From Eucalyptus grandis (Eukaryota; Streptophyta; Magnoliopsida; Myrtales; Myrtaceae): a DNA stretch of 64,000 nt. Shown piece by piece: positions 32,792-44,558 of this stretch. Location: NCBI RefSeq assembly GCF_016545825.1, contig NC_052614.1:21966559-22030558 (forward strand). Reading direction: 5' to 3'. The position numbers and the translations under genes were made by a program. Under the pieces are notes generated by a model, which worked only from the letters and a program-made list of their open reading frames with translations, made no database searches and was not told the origin of the DNA. Position 1 is the stretch's first letter. Every line of letters starts with the position of its first letter.

Positions 32792-35700
32792 TGTTGCAAC
32801 CAAATTTTCGAATGAACTACCTAGGGTTTGGTTAATGGATTACTAAGCCTAGACTTAATTCGAACTCTCCTAAGCCCATATCAATTCGCGTTCAAATTCT
32901 TAACATGCAGATGATTTTTAAATTAAAAGTCGCATCTAATCTATTTTTGGTGGATAAATTAAAAACCCAAGTAAAGTAATTGAAGTTTTACTTTACTCCT
33001 ACGAACCAGAGACTTTGGTTACGGGGACTTGATTACGTTAGAGAAATCTAACGCCCCTTTTGGTGCCTTTCTCTTTTATTTTTGAAAAATGTTTAGCAAG
33101 CAGCTTAAATTGATTTTAAATCTATTTCCCTAACATGTGAGGCGATCATGGGGTGCGCAAACCACCAATTTAACACCCAAGCAGTAAATAAATTGCAGGA
33201 TTCACTTCATAACAACGAAAGCATTTGTGTTATTAGATCAGAATTCACATCAAGAATTCTAGATATGATTTCTAATTAACATGCAATTTCTTTTTTGTTT
33301 TCACTTTATTTAATAAAAATCATGTGATGCATGCGACATGGCAACATGACCTAACTATACGTCATGACTAAAGTAATTCATAAAGAAATGCAATGATTAA
33401 ATGTGATCTAAATAATCTAATTTTAATGACAGGTAATTTCTAATTTAAATTATTATAATTCTATATGACGTGCAATTGATATTTCAATTCCTAAAAAAAA
33501 TGTAATCTATCCTAGAGAATGAAATGAATCTACTCTAAGACAATTTTTATTTTTCTATTTTTCATGAAATTTGAAATTAAGAAAAATGCAAAAATGACCT
33601 AACTAGATTAAGCCTCTATCCAACTCAAATAAAGGATTAGGTTAGACTGAATCCTAATTTAAACTATGACATTATCTTAACCTAGCAATCTCTAATCTAA
33701 GACGCATCCATCTAAAAATTGACCTAAACTTAAAATGAGACATGCGATTCTATTCTAAAATCATTTTTGTGTTTTTTTATATAAAATTCGAAATTTAAAG
33801 TTGGCAAATAATTAACACGCAATTTAAATTAATAAACAAAAGTCTAACATACTAAATTTATGTTTTTGGTATTTTTTATTTAAGAAATTCGAAACATATA
33901 AATTTCCTATTCTAGACATGCAAAATAACCCAAGTAACATCCTAACATGCATCTAATCTAACTCAAATGTTTTTTTTTTTGTTTTTTTTTTCTTTTATGG
34001 GAGCAAACAAATAAAGGCATCAAGAACAGCACGACAACAAATCCGGCAAAATATCATGCGTGTCCATTTAATTTTGAGAAATAAATTGACGAATCATATC
34101 TCGTGCATGAAATCGAATTTCCAATTTTTTAAATAAAATCACGAATCGTATTTCAAGCGTGAGATTGAATTGGCGATTTTCCCGTTCGATTGCGAATCAG
34201 ATTTTGGGCATGAAAATCGGACTATCAATCATATGCACGTTGTGAAATTAAGGATCAATCCCTAATTTGAAAATATGCTTGATATCTGTGGATACGATAT
34301 CATCATTTAAAGATTTGCACAAGATAGCGATTTCGCAAATTAGACAATAAAAATATATGAAGATCAATTTGATGAAAATTATTACCTAAATTTGCAATAT
34401 TGCTCGGATACCGTTTCCAAACTTAGATGGACAACAAATCACACGAATTGCGGTGGTGATGGCTCTGAGCTCGGTGGTGCTGGCGGGACTCATGGATAGC
34501 AATTCGTGGCTAATGGGTCGGTGAACTAAGCACGACGAGGGGGCTGATCAATGACCACTTTGTCAAGGCTTCCGATGCGGACAATTTCTCTGGGAAATCT
34601 CTGGAGGTGACCGTGAGTGGCCGAGTCGTCAAGCAGCTGCGGTGCCGCTGGGATCCTTGGCAATTGACCGAACAAGTCAACAGGAATTCCCCCTGCCGTG
34701 GACTGCCTTGATTCGTGGACGGTGGAGGTGTCAGGGAATTGGCGTGGCAAAGCAACAAGAACAGCAAATTAATTGATGTTGGGTGGCCTTCACGAACACG
34801 ATCCCAACACCGAAAAAAGATCACTGTCGTCGATGGAGTCTCTCACGATCCACCTTTTTTCTCGATTTCTCAAGCGCGTTTCTCAGTTTTAGTCGTGTAT
34901 CTCAACTGTGGCGTCCTTTCTTTTTGTGCGAGCGTTGGCTTCTTCGCCAAGGGACTTTCCGCAAAGACCATGCAAGAGAAGACGATATCCACCGCTTCAG
35001 CACATCACTCCCCAAATTTTCTCCAATTTTGCCACCAATTGGATTGAGATGCTTTAGTGAAATTCTCCACAAGTCTATGCACGTCCTCCTGCTGTTGTGT
35101 GGACAGAATATGGTCTTAAATTTAGCCCAGAATTTTCAAGGGAATCGTGTAGGCATTCGGAGTGTGCTGCTTGTGTTGGTGTCTTTTCTGCTTGGATTCT
35201 CTTTACAAATTCTCTCCCTTTGACTTGATGAAACTTGGAACGTCGTGGAATGCTCGCCGAGTAACCGACACGTCAACATAGACAGCGGCAAAGAGGGCTG
35301 CAACTCTAGTGTCCGATGCTGAGACGTGTCAAGGCACGTTTGCAATGGGGTTGTCGTCAAGGGGCAGCGGCGGCGTCACCGGTGTGGGCGTGATGATGGC
35401 AAGGCGCGACCCTTCTCTCTTATCTCACGTGTGTCTGTGTATTGTGAGATCCCCCTCAATGTGGCCGTGTTTTCAATTTTGCGTGGCCCCCCTTTTTACT
35501 CGATCAAGCGGCATTTTATAGTATGATCTTATTAGGGAAAGAAAATTTCCGCACGAAATCTTTAATGACCATGCAATTTCTCTCATTTTGAGGCAAAAAA
35601 ATATATCGTTCCATATATCCTAGTTTGATTATTTTGATATTTCCTCTGAAATCTTCCAATCTCCTACGAAATATTTCACTTAATGTATATATCGCATAAA

Positions 35701-35985
35701 TATATGAAATGTTTATCGAATATTGGAAGGATATTACGAATCTTTTCTAAAAATATCAAATAAATCAATTGTCGATCATTAGAGAACAACGGGCTTAGGC
35801 CAATCATCAAATTAAAGTTCTGCACCATCAACTTGAACCCATCTGTCACCAGCCCAATAAATAAATGCAAATGCACCTAAATCTATATGTCACGCAACTA
35901 ACTATTTTTTTTCAAGGATAAAATTAACCCCTAATGTTTAACGCGATAAATAACTAAATTGGTAGCCAAAATTTAGGTGTCAACA
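32792..35985 (-). mobile_element. Long solo LTR, copy 2
   Basis: The ends are TGTTGCAACC and GGTGTCAACA, flanked by the perfect 5-bp duplication ACAAG (32787-32791 and 35986-35990). A perfect target duplication around a single LTR shows a solo LTR left by recombination. At 3194 bp it is long, as in Tat/Ogre-type elements. The TATA word and family comparison put transcription on the minus strand. A GC-richer part at about 34440-35460 lies downstream of the TATA box, with open frames in several phases but no known protein. Confidence 0.85.
35514..35520 (-). promoter_or_regulatory. LTR TATA box, copy 2
   Basis: TATAAAA on the minus strand, about 465 bp from the LTR 5' end at 35985, matching the placement in copies 1 and 3. 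Confidence 0.55.
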
Positions 35986-35990
35986 ACAAG

Positions 35991-36790
35991 ATTTGGCCAG
36001 TAAATGAAGTCAGGCTCAATTTGAAACTAAATTGGCCACTTGAAGTCCTTATTTAAGACAAAGATCACTTTAACCCTCTTTTGAGAATATGGCTCCACTT
36101 CGAATTCTTATTTGAAATTTTTCTTTGAAAAAAATTTAAAAATAAAAGATGAAAATGTCCTTCAGTCTGAGAGATTAGGCATTTTTTTGAAATTGATGTA
36201 CCTCTCTTCCAGTGCTGCTACACCCCTCTAATCAAGAAGAAAATGTGAATCAAGTTATGCGGCTCTTCTGCCTCTTGATCAAGCAGCTTCTCCTTTGCAA
36301 AAGGCAACTATTCCTTTTCTATCTCTTACTAAGACTCTTACCTAGGCAAATGGCAGTTTATTTTCTTCTACTTTGATCGGTGAACAACCAAACTCTTGGG
36401 AACCTTTCCACCTCCAAGATGTGATGAGTCAACATCAAGGTGCCAAACAACTCCATCAATAAGAGCTCTTGGGAGTCATCAGTCTATTATCATCAACATA
36501 CCTTTGATCTGTTAAGTGAGAGCCCTTCCACATGGGACTCCCATATCACTATGGTCAACTTTCGTCTCTATTCGACCAATTAGTCTCATAATTAGGCAGG
36601 CTTATACCATTGTGCTCACGAGCAAAATCTTAGCTTGAGCCTCCCTTCACACACTTTTGTTACTCTTTAAGAGGCATCCGGCCACTTCAGATTTTTATTT
36701 GAAACAAAATTTATTTTAAGCCCTTATTTGAGAAAATAGAAGCATTTTAGGCCCTTATTCAGGATATTCCTAGTTTTTACTAAAATTGTC
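35991..36790 (-). repeat. Dispersed 'aaataaggccc' repeat, copy b (inverted)
   Basis: The left part ('ccacttgaagtccttattta', 'ttttgagaatatggctccac') is the reverse complement of the right end of copy a near 27070-27175. The right part ('aagcccttatttgagaaaat', 'ttaggcccttattcagg') is the reverse complement of its left end near 26545-26610. The middle (36200-36660) is different from copy a and has no recognised gene. The same ends therefore enclose different cores. Confidence 0.5.
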
Positions 36791-37460
36791 CAAAAAATTC
36801 TAACCTTGTTCCACTTTTGCAAATTCAATCCTAAACATTTTCACAATTTGTCAATTAAGTCAATCCAACCAATTTTGATCAGAATTTGTTGACGTTGTTG
36901 CCAACACTGGCCAAATAACCAGTGCTGATATAGATAATTTTTAATAATATTTTGCAATTTATTTTTGATTTATTTCTTCTTCTTCTTTTTCATTTTACTT
37001 TGTTTTGGCAGTAGCTATGGCCAGCATTGACCATGGCTAAGCAAGTTGGCCTCGCCCACCACGGGTGAGGCACAGCCGAGTGAGGTTGACCCTCGTAGGG
37101 CTTGTCCTCACCTAGGCAAGAGTCGACCCTCGTAGGGCTAGTCCTCACCTAGGCGAGAGTCAACTTCACCCAAGCCAAATATGACAAGGCCAACCAACCT
37201 AACCTCCAATGAAAAGAAAAAGAAAGAAAAAAAAATCAAAAAAATGAAAATATGATATATATATATAATATCCATGATAGAGCCAACCGTCATATGTGGT
37301 ATTACTAGTTTCACATTAGTGACTTCCAGTCAAAATTAATTGGATGAACTTAATTGATAAAAAATGAAAAGGTTTATAACTAAATTTACAATATTATTTA
37401 TAACTGAATGGGTAAAAGCACAATAAATTTAGGACTTTCTAGATAATTTTTCCATTTTAC
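36791..37460. mobile_element. Foldback element copy with short GC-rich core
   Basis: It starts near 'aaaattgtccaaaaaattct', and its arm includes 'gcaaattcaatcctaaacat'. After a pyrimidine tract comes a GC-rich core (37010-37200) of 'cctcgtagggctagtcctca' words, then a purine tract, and a right arm ending 'aatttaggactttctagata' and 'atttttcca'. This is the family seen at 6344-7258, more decayed. Target duplication not resolved. Confidence 0.6.
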
Positions 37461-37699
37461 TGAGATATCGGCCGAATGAAGTTTTCACTTGCTTGGGCTT
37501 CAGTGCCACATTAAATCTTAATTATCGAAAAAATTAAATTATCAGGCGAGAGAATGTGGCTATGTATTAGGGACATATTAAGGCATTGTGGTATACAAAT
37601 TTAATAAAATAAAGGAAGGTAGAGACGATATTGAAACAACTCTAGCACAATCCACGGGTATGTTAACCGAAAGTAAAATGATTTACATGCCCAATCATC

Positions 37700-38721
37700 G
37701 GGAGAATTACCAAAAAAGTCCTAAACCTATTGCAATTGTGCCAATTCAGTCCTAAACTTTTTTTTTTGGCCAATTCAGTCCTAAACCTTTTACTTTTGTT
37801 CCAGTTCAGTCCTTCCGACCAAAATTAGTTGGCCGGCAATGACGTGGCAGCCGGCCGGTGCCGGCGACTTTTTTTAATAATATTTTATTTTTTTAAAATT
37901 TTTATTAATTTTTTATTAATTTTTTTCTTTTTCCTTTTTTTTTCCTCCTCCCCCTCCTCCTTCCTTGGGCTCGCGTAGCCGGCTGGCCGGTCGGTCGCCG
38001 ACCGAGGCGATCCGGCGAGGGATCCGGCGAGGAGGCCTCGCGACGCGACGGCGAGCCCCCTCGCCGTCGCTGGGGTGCTAGCTCGCCTCGCGCCGCCGGG
38101 CGGCGAGCCCTCGCGGACGCGACGGTGAGCCCCTCGCCGGATCGGCGAGGGCTCGCCTCGCCCGGCGACCACGAGTCGAGCCCTCGCGGATCGGGCGGGG
38201 GCCTCGCCGTCGGCCGGGCGCGAGCTCGCCTCGCGGTCGTCGGCGGCGAGGCCCCCTCGCCGGATCGGCGAGGGCTCGCCCGCCTGAGGGCGACCGCGAG
38301 TCGAGCCCTCGCCGGATCCGGCGAGGGGGCCTCGCCGCCGGCGCGCGAGCTCGCCTCGCGGTCGCCGGCGGCGAGCCCTCGCCGAGACGCGACGGCGAGC
38401 CCCCTCGCCGGATCGCGAGGGGGCTCACCGTCGCGTCTGGCGAGGCCTCCCGCCGGAGCCCAAGGAAGGAGGAGGGGGAGGAAAAAAAAAGGAAAAAAAA
38501 AAAAATTAATAAAAAAATTAATAATTTTTTTTTAAAAATCAAATATTATTAAAAAAAAAGCTGGGCTGCACCGGCCGGGTTGCCACGCACCCGGTCGGCT
38601 AATTTTGGCCTAAGAATCAACGGAACAAAAGTAAAATGTTTAGGACTGAATTGGCCAAAAAAAGTTAGGACTCGAATTGGCACAATTGTAATAGGTTTAG
38701 GACTTTTTTGGTAATTCTCCC
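37700..38721. mobile_element. Foldback element with palindromic GC-rich core
   Basis: The ends GGGAGAATTACC and GGTAATTCTCCC are perfect 12-bp inverted repeats that extend into arms of about 180 bp ('cctaaacctattgcaattgt' against its complement near 38680). Flanks are AATCATC on both sides, or the 9-bp CCAATCATC (37691-37699 and 38720-38728) if two end bases are counted as flank. The core (37960-38470) is extremely GC-rich. It is made of 'ccctcgccgg' and 'ccggcgaggg' words in both orientations, so a single strand could fold into a long hairpin. Frames in the core are by-products of low complexity. The best-preserved member of the family here. Confidence 0.8.
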
Positions 38722-38728
38722 AATCATC

Positions 38729-41709
38729 TAATGGCCATTAATTTTGAGCTTCCGATGCCAAACCAACATCTAAATTCATTTCAATCGCAGTCCAATTTGA
38801 GAAATAGCTTGCAAATCTCAATCCTGTCGGATCTCAATATACCTCAAATTCACCAAATGCATCCACCCTCCCCATGGATAATGTCCAATCGGCACTTTGC
38901 CGAGAACACCTAACGATTTGCATAAATCACCTTCTAACTCTCAAAGACTTTATGAAGTGTAATCTATCTTTGATTAGATGGATCGGTTTAATATAACTCT
39001 TACTTTTGCCTCTAGGGAGCAAAGATCATCGGTCTTATGGACGGAGGGGAGTAAATAGTTTAATCTTGCCCTTGGCTTGTGAAGGGAAGAAAGGCTACAG
39101 GGTATCTGACATTGATGACGAATGGATGGTTAGGCCGACTTCGAGCGAGGAAAGCTAATTCAGTAGTTGATTTGGGAATGAGTCGAGCAATTGAAACAGG
39201 AGAATAAATGCAGCTTCTTTAAATAATCAAATTAAATTTCAAGCTGGTCGATTGTTTCAAAGTAAATAAAATGCCGATATCAGGTATCATCTGCTGACTG
39301 GTCCCCTCACTTTGATTTTCTGATGATGCCGTCTCGAGTCCGAACAGCGAACCCAAATCGCACTTAAAATCAACCTCCAGCTCATTTAAACTCGCGATCA
39401 ATGACTCTCCCTCCGCAGTACCAAACTGCCGCTAGCTCAACATCCCAACAAATTTCTAGAATTCTAATTTCGAAACTACTGAGATCAAGCAAAAAGACCA
39501 ACCGAAAGAGTGACAAAAGTACGAACCCTGACAAAGCAAAAACCATAAGAGTAGAATGAGTGATCATATATTTGTGATGTATAAATAACAAGCATAATGC
39601 ATTCGAAAAAAATATGCATCTTTTCTCCATGACTCTGGAAAATATCATTTCATATTTATTTTTTTTCAGAAAGAGATAAGAAGCTTTTTTTATAATTTTC
39701 ATCCTTGAGGTGTGTTCTCAAATATAGTCATTATGAAGCAAGAAGCTTATTTTATAATGCTAATTTGCTAAAGTGCCTTCCACACTAGGGGTGAGCAAAG
39801 GTTCAGGTAAAATTGGAACTGGCTCAATCAGCTCTATTCCAAGCCGATTTCAAGGAGAATTGATTTAGTTCACGATCTCAAAAATTTCCAGATTGATCAA
39901 CACTAGCTTGATTCTCGATTTCGGCCTTTGAATTGGCAATTTTATTGAGAAATGAGACCAACCAAGGTGTCATAAGGAATTGGCTCCGGCCCTGCTCGTG
40001 AGTCTCCTCAAGTAAATGATGTAACGTCTAGGATTTTGGAGTACATTATGCCTTTGCCAATACTAGTTTCAGCTTTAGATTGGAACCCATCCTACCCTGT
40101 AAGACTAATGAACTTCAGCTTGTGAAAAGATCTGAACTTATTTTGGTATCATCGTAGTCGGGGTAGATGACATCACTCAAGCTCTTTAGGTTTTGAAGTG
40201 GACGATTTCTTGTACATGCCTTTTTCTTTTTTAAGGTCATGGCTTTCTTTACTTGAGGATTTTTTATTCGTTTTTTCTGTTCTTCTGAATTTAGGAAGAA
40301 GTAGAGGATTTTTTGAACATATGGATCTCATTATGTCGATGAGCAATTTTTTTTTTTCCAAACATAAGAAAATCATGTAAAACTTACTTGAAATCTTAGT
40401 TTAAGCGCGCCCTGTTTAATAGTCTCGAAATAGACGAATATTAAGAAAGAAATTGATTCTTTAGATAAAGGAAAATAAGTTATAATTGAACAATATCTTT
40501 CTCTTTGTAAAGAATCTTTTTCCAAACAAATTCTAGACCGGACGCGCATACGTGGAAAATGGCAACGGATGATAAGATAAAATCTATAAGTGAAATAATA
40601 CAGGGTCATCAACTAATCTTCCTCCTAACAATAGAACTATACATAAGGCAGGATTGATGGCTAAAAAGTATCGTGAAAAGGAGAACTTAATTACTTTGAT
40701 GTTTATTCTCCGGTAAACAAGGCTTACAACAATTAAAATAATGATGGTTTTTGGTTCTAAAGTGATTTGGTAATTCATTGAATGAATGTTAAAACTAATC
40801 GACGATTTCGAACTAAGAGCACGAATGCTAATTCTTCTATTCCTGGAAAAAATTTCTATGTAGAAATAGATTTTTCAATTTATATTCTTTAGACAAGTTT
40901 TTGAGTAGAGATATGCATTTGATGACAACACAAAGTTTTTGTTCGCGAAACAGAAATTCATTCAATAAGCCTCAAAATTTCTAGGCAATGGCCAATAGGC
41001 AACGGCTAGGATAAGCAATAATAAGAGTTTTATTTATATTTCTATTCCAGAAATAAAAATTAGAAAATTTTAATTCTCATTTTTGTGACTTTCAGAGTTA
41101 AAAATTTGTCATAGAAATAAAAAAAAATTACCAAACCGATTTTTTTCCAAACATATTCTCAAGAACAAAATAATAAAGAAACAAAATGGTTATTATTAGA
41201 TTTCTTAAAAAATTCAGCGTCAATTGCTTCAAAAAAATTATTAGTACTAAGATTAGAAAATCTATATGCTCCACCATTTGATGCATAATCCAAAAAAAAA
41301 GTCTTTTCACCCTTCGGGTTGAATTGACTATTCACATTCTACATACTAGTCCCTCCAAGCATGTTGTCAGGCTTCTAGTTCCACAAAACTAATCACCTTC
41401 TGCTAGTCCATCCAAGCTTTTCATCCATCTAGCCTTAGATACTCTTCACGTGTTATGTCTTATTCACCTTCCATGGAAGCAAAGCACTACTAACCTTTAG
41501 AGGTACCTGTTCCACACTCCATCTACATATTAATTTGTGTGTTGACAAGTTGATTCCACATAATCAATACACATATTAGTAATCTATGATTGTTTTATCA
41601 TTTTCAAAACCTCATAAGGGAATTTCTCACAAATTTAAAAGGAGAGGTATATTTATTTTTGCTTTGCATAATCAGAAAAATGATGTCGATTGTTCTTGCA
41701 ATTCTTTTC
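38729..41709. other. Unassigned AT-rich region
   Basis: Near 39786 'ctaggggtgagcaaaggttc' looks like one hAT terminus. A matching right end was not found; the decayed 'ctgctcgtgagtctcc' near 39994 is the only candidate. Minus-strand frames at 40173-40376, 40373-40612 and 40584-40778 are AT-rich with many lysines and isoleucines. I compared them mentally with plastid genes and recognised none. No gene called. Confidence 0.35.
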
Positions 41710-41713
41710 TTAA

Positions 41714-42599
41714 GGTGTGTTTGGTAACAATTTTGTTCCCAAGATTAGATTTTGATCAAAAATAATTATTTTTTATTATGTTCCTGAGAATATATTATAA
41801 GCATTTTAAGCCGTTTGGTAACCGTCCAAAAATTCTGATTCTGGAATAGAATTGCGTTTGGTACCATGCTCATTGATTCTATCCCAAGTCAATTTCTTTT
41901 AATTTTTAAATAATTTTCATACATTTTTCCTTTTTTTCTTTTCTTTTATTCCTTTTTCCTTCTTTTTTTTTTTTCTTTTTTCTTTTTTTCTCCTATTCTT
42001 TTCTTCTTTAGGCGGCTCGTCGAACCAACGACCGGTCGACGAAGGCCGGCGACTCACGAGCATCGCAGCCCTCGGTGAGGCGGCCCTCATCGGTTGAGCC
42101 TACTAGCAGCGGGCGAGGCTCACCCAGTCCTTGCCCAGCCTCGCCGATGGCAGGCCAGCCTCACCAAGGCTGGGTGAGGCCTACCTAGCCACCGACAAGG
42201 CTGGGCGAGCCTCGTCGATGGTTGGGCTTGCCTCAGCGAGCTCGCCGAACCTCGCCCCTAGCCTCGGTGAGCCTCGGCAAGCTCGTCGAATGGTTGCCGA
42301 CAACCGCTGGACAAGTGGCGGTGGACGGCAAAGGGGCGGTAGCAGACGGCGACGACGGGTAGTGGCGAACAGTGGCAAACGGCAACAGAGGAGGGGAGAG
42401 AAGGGTTCCACTTTTTTTATTCATTTTTTTGTTCCCGGAACAATAATCAATTTTTATTATTATTATTCTTGATTCTACTGCAAATTTGTTCCCGAGAACA
42501 AAAATTTTACCAAACGCGGTTCTGTTCTCAAACCGATCCCAGGATAAAATAAAAAAAAATCAGAATTAGACATTATTTGAATGGTTACCAAACAGTGCC
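41714..42599. mobile_element. MITE with 'GTTTGGTAAC' ends and GC-rich core
   Basis: The left end GGTGTGTTTGGTAAC pairs with the right end GTTACCAAACAGTGCC as imperfect inverted repeats. TTAA lies on both sides (41710-41713 and 42600-42603), fitting a PIF/Harbinger-like or TTAA-targeting element. Subterminal words such as 'tgttcccaagatt' recur inverted. A long pyrimidine tract (41930-42010) precedes a GC-rich core (42010-42400) of 'ctcgccgaacctcgcc' words like those of the foldback family. No transposase is encoded. Confidence 0.65.
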
Positions 42600-42603
42600 T
42601 TAA

Positions 42604-44558
42604 CCACAAAACTGATAACTAGGTTTCAGAGCCTTTGAAACTTTTGTGCAATTTCAATGACAATTGCATCTCATTATATCCGTGATGATCCCATTCATAT
42701 CATGTGATAAGAGGTGAGTTTTTGAAAATTTTCTGTTAGTAATTGGTATTTGCTTATGTCTATTAAAAAGTAAAGTTATTATTTTTTTATTAAAAATTGA
42801 GTAATTTGGCATTGTTATCAATATGCTACTTTTGTTAGCTCTAGCTAATTGAAATCTATTTTAACTGTATAAGTTATGAGTGAAAGTTATCATGGAACGA
42901 TAAAATATACAAAGGTTTAAGGAGCATTTTAACATTGAAAATGTTGCTCCCTAGTAATGGTGTTAAATAAATATGGACAATGTGGCATAAAAAAATCTAA
43001 AAACATTTTAATAAATTAAAAAAATTAATAAACGAAGGTAAAAATACTTGAATCCTAGCAGCACTCTACGTGCCGTTTGAATATGTTTATTATTGTTTTT
43101 CAATTATAAACAAGAAAATCATTCAACTTTTTTTAGTTTAAAATGTTTCTTAATTAAACACAACCTTTCATCACCACTTTGTGGAAAATCATTAGGTATG
43201 AATATGTTATATACAGGTGACTCGATTGGTGAAATTTGTAATTGCGCCTGATAATATATCTTTATTTAACATCATTTTCGTTAAATGATTGGTCGTCACC
43301 ATGCATCTTTGGGCACCTGCCTACTTAAAATTTGGCTAACCCGTTGGATTAAAAAAACGTCAAGATTCAAATCGTTAATCTCTCCTTAACGGGTAAAGTA
43401 TGTCGTTTCTCATCTTCGCATCACGGGCCATTTTTGCATGATACACCCGTTGCACCCCCAGCACATACGAACCATAGAGTATGCGACCCTCATGCGAGAC
43501 TCGTCGAATCCGATGCTTTGCATCATCGGGCGCATGCGAGAATTTCCCTGGAAGCATCACCGTTGCCGGAGCATCTTTAGGTACTTTAACGTCTTCACTC
43601 CGTTTTACGCAATGGTCTCATCCAAACGCTCTCAGGATCTTGGTACCCGTGAATCGCTATGAAGTCATTCTCCTCGTACCTGGTCGTGAAAGCAAAAACG
43701 AGAAGAAAGGGTCACCTCTGCAATGAAGTCAGTCCCGGATCTGATCATGGGAGAATCACCCCTCATCTTGAAGTGAATGTCCTGGGGTCAATCTAGGAGG
43801 TCTATCTAGCCACAATCATGAAAGTTTGAAGCATCATTGATGGAAAACAACACCACTGTTTCTTTTTAGGGCAATTAAAAAAACAAAATAGACAGCCACC
43901 CCAGGAAAGCTCTTGTACCGTAAACTTTGCCGAGAATTTGCTAAATCCAAGATTACATAAAATCTAAGAAAAACGACGGAGATTAACTTTCGGCCAAAAC
44001 ATTCCACAAATATAGCGATGATACTAAGTATAGCATAATATGAACACCACCAAAAGCCAAGCAATTTACATTTCACGAAAATGAGATCAGAACAGCAAGA
44101 CATAGTTTCCCCTGCTGAAGAAGAGTTCCTCTAACGTACACACACCTATACAAACTCACTCATCCAACCTTCATTGACAAGTACATCTTCTGGAGATAAG
44201 AGAGACCATTGCGATGACGGTATGCTCAAAATCAAAAGCCAATAATCATGCTAGATTGAAAATCCTGGTATCATTCTGACAAATTCTTCTCTCAGCACTC
44301 TAATTCTCATAAAAATCTTCTATAGCACCAACTCTAACTACGAAATTCTATAAGAATTAGATCAACTTAATGACGTGCACTTATTAACCGTTCTGCCCTG
44401 ATAAGAGATAAAAGGTTGAGGAGATTTCCTTTTCTTTCCCTTTACAAAGAATGTACATGATCTCAAACAAGCAGTGCCAATACACGGCCACAAACAGAAG
44501 AAACTGCCAAATATGTATAATAGAAAAATTTGAAATAAGAAAATCAAAAGAAATCAAC
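42604..44558. other. Unassigned region, possible coding remnant near 43375-43730
   Basis: A GC-richer patch at 43375-43730 has a 61-codon minus frame (HRIRRVSHEGRILYGSYVLG) and overlapping plus frames. It looks like part of a real protein, but I do not recognise it. The rest is AT-rich. From about 43830 the sequence may be 3' flank of the TOL pseudogene. Confidence 0.3.

Noticed and set aside
38078..38542. Long Arg/Ala/Pro-rich frames on both strands in the GC-rich foldback core
   Set aside because: They overlap on opposite strands and consist of repeated gcgagg and cctcgcc words, which stay open by composition alone.
39786..40010. A complete small hAT element
   Set aside because: Only the left terminus is convincing; no clear inverted right end or 8-bp duplication was found.
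40173..40778. Insertion of plastid DNA, suggested by AT-rich hydrophobic frames
   Set aside because: None of the frames matches a plastid protein I know; low GC content alone is not evidence.
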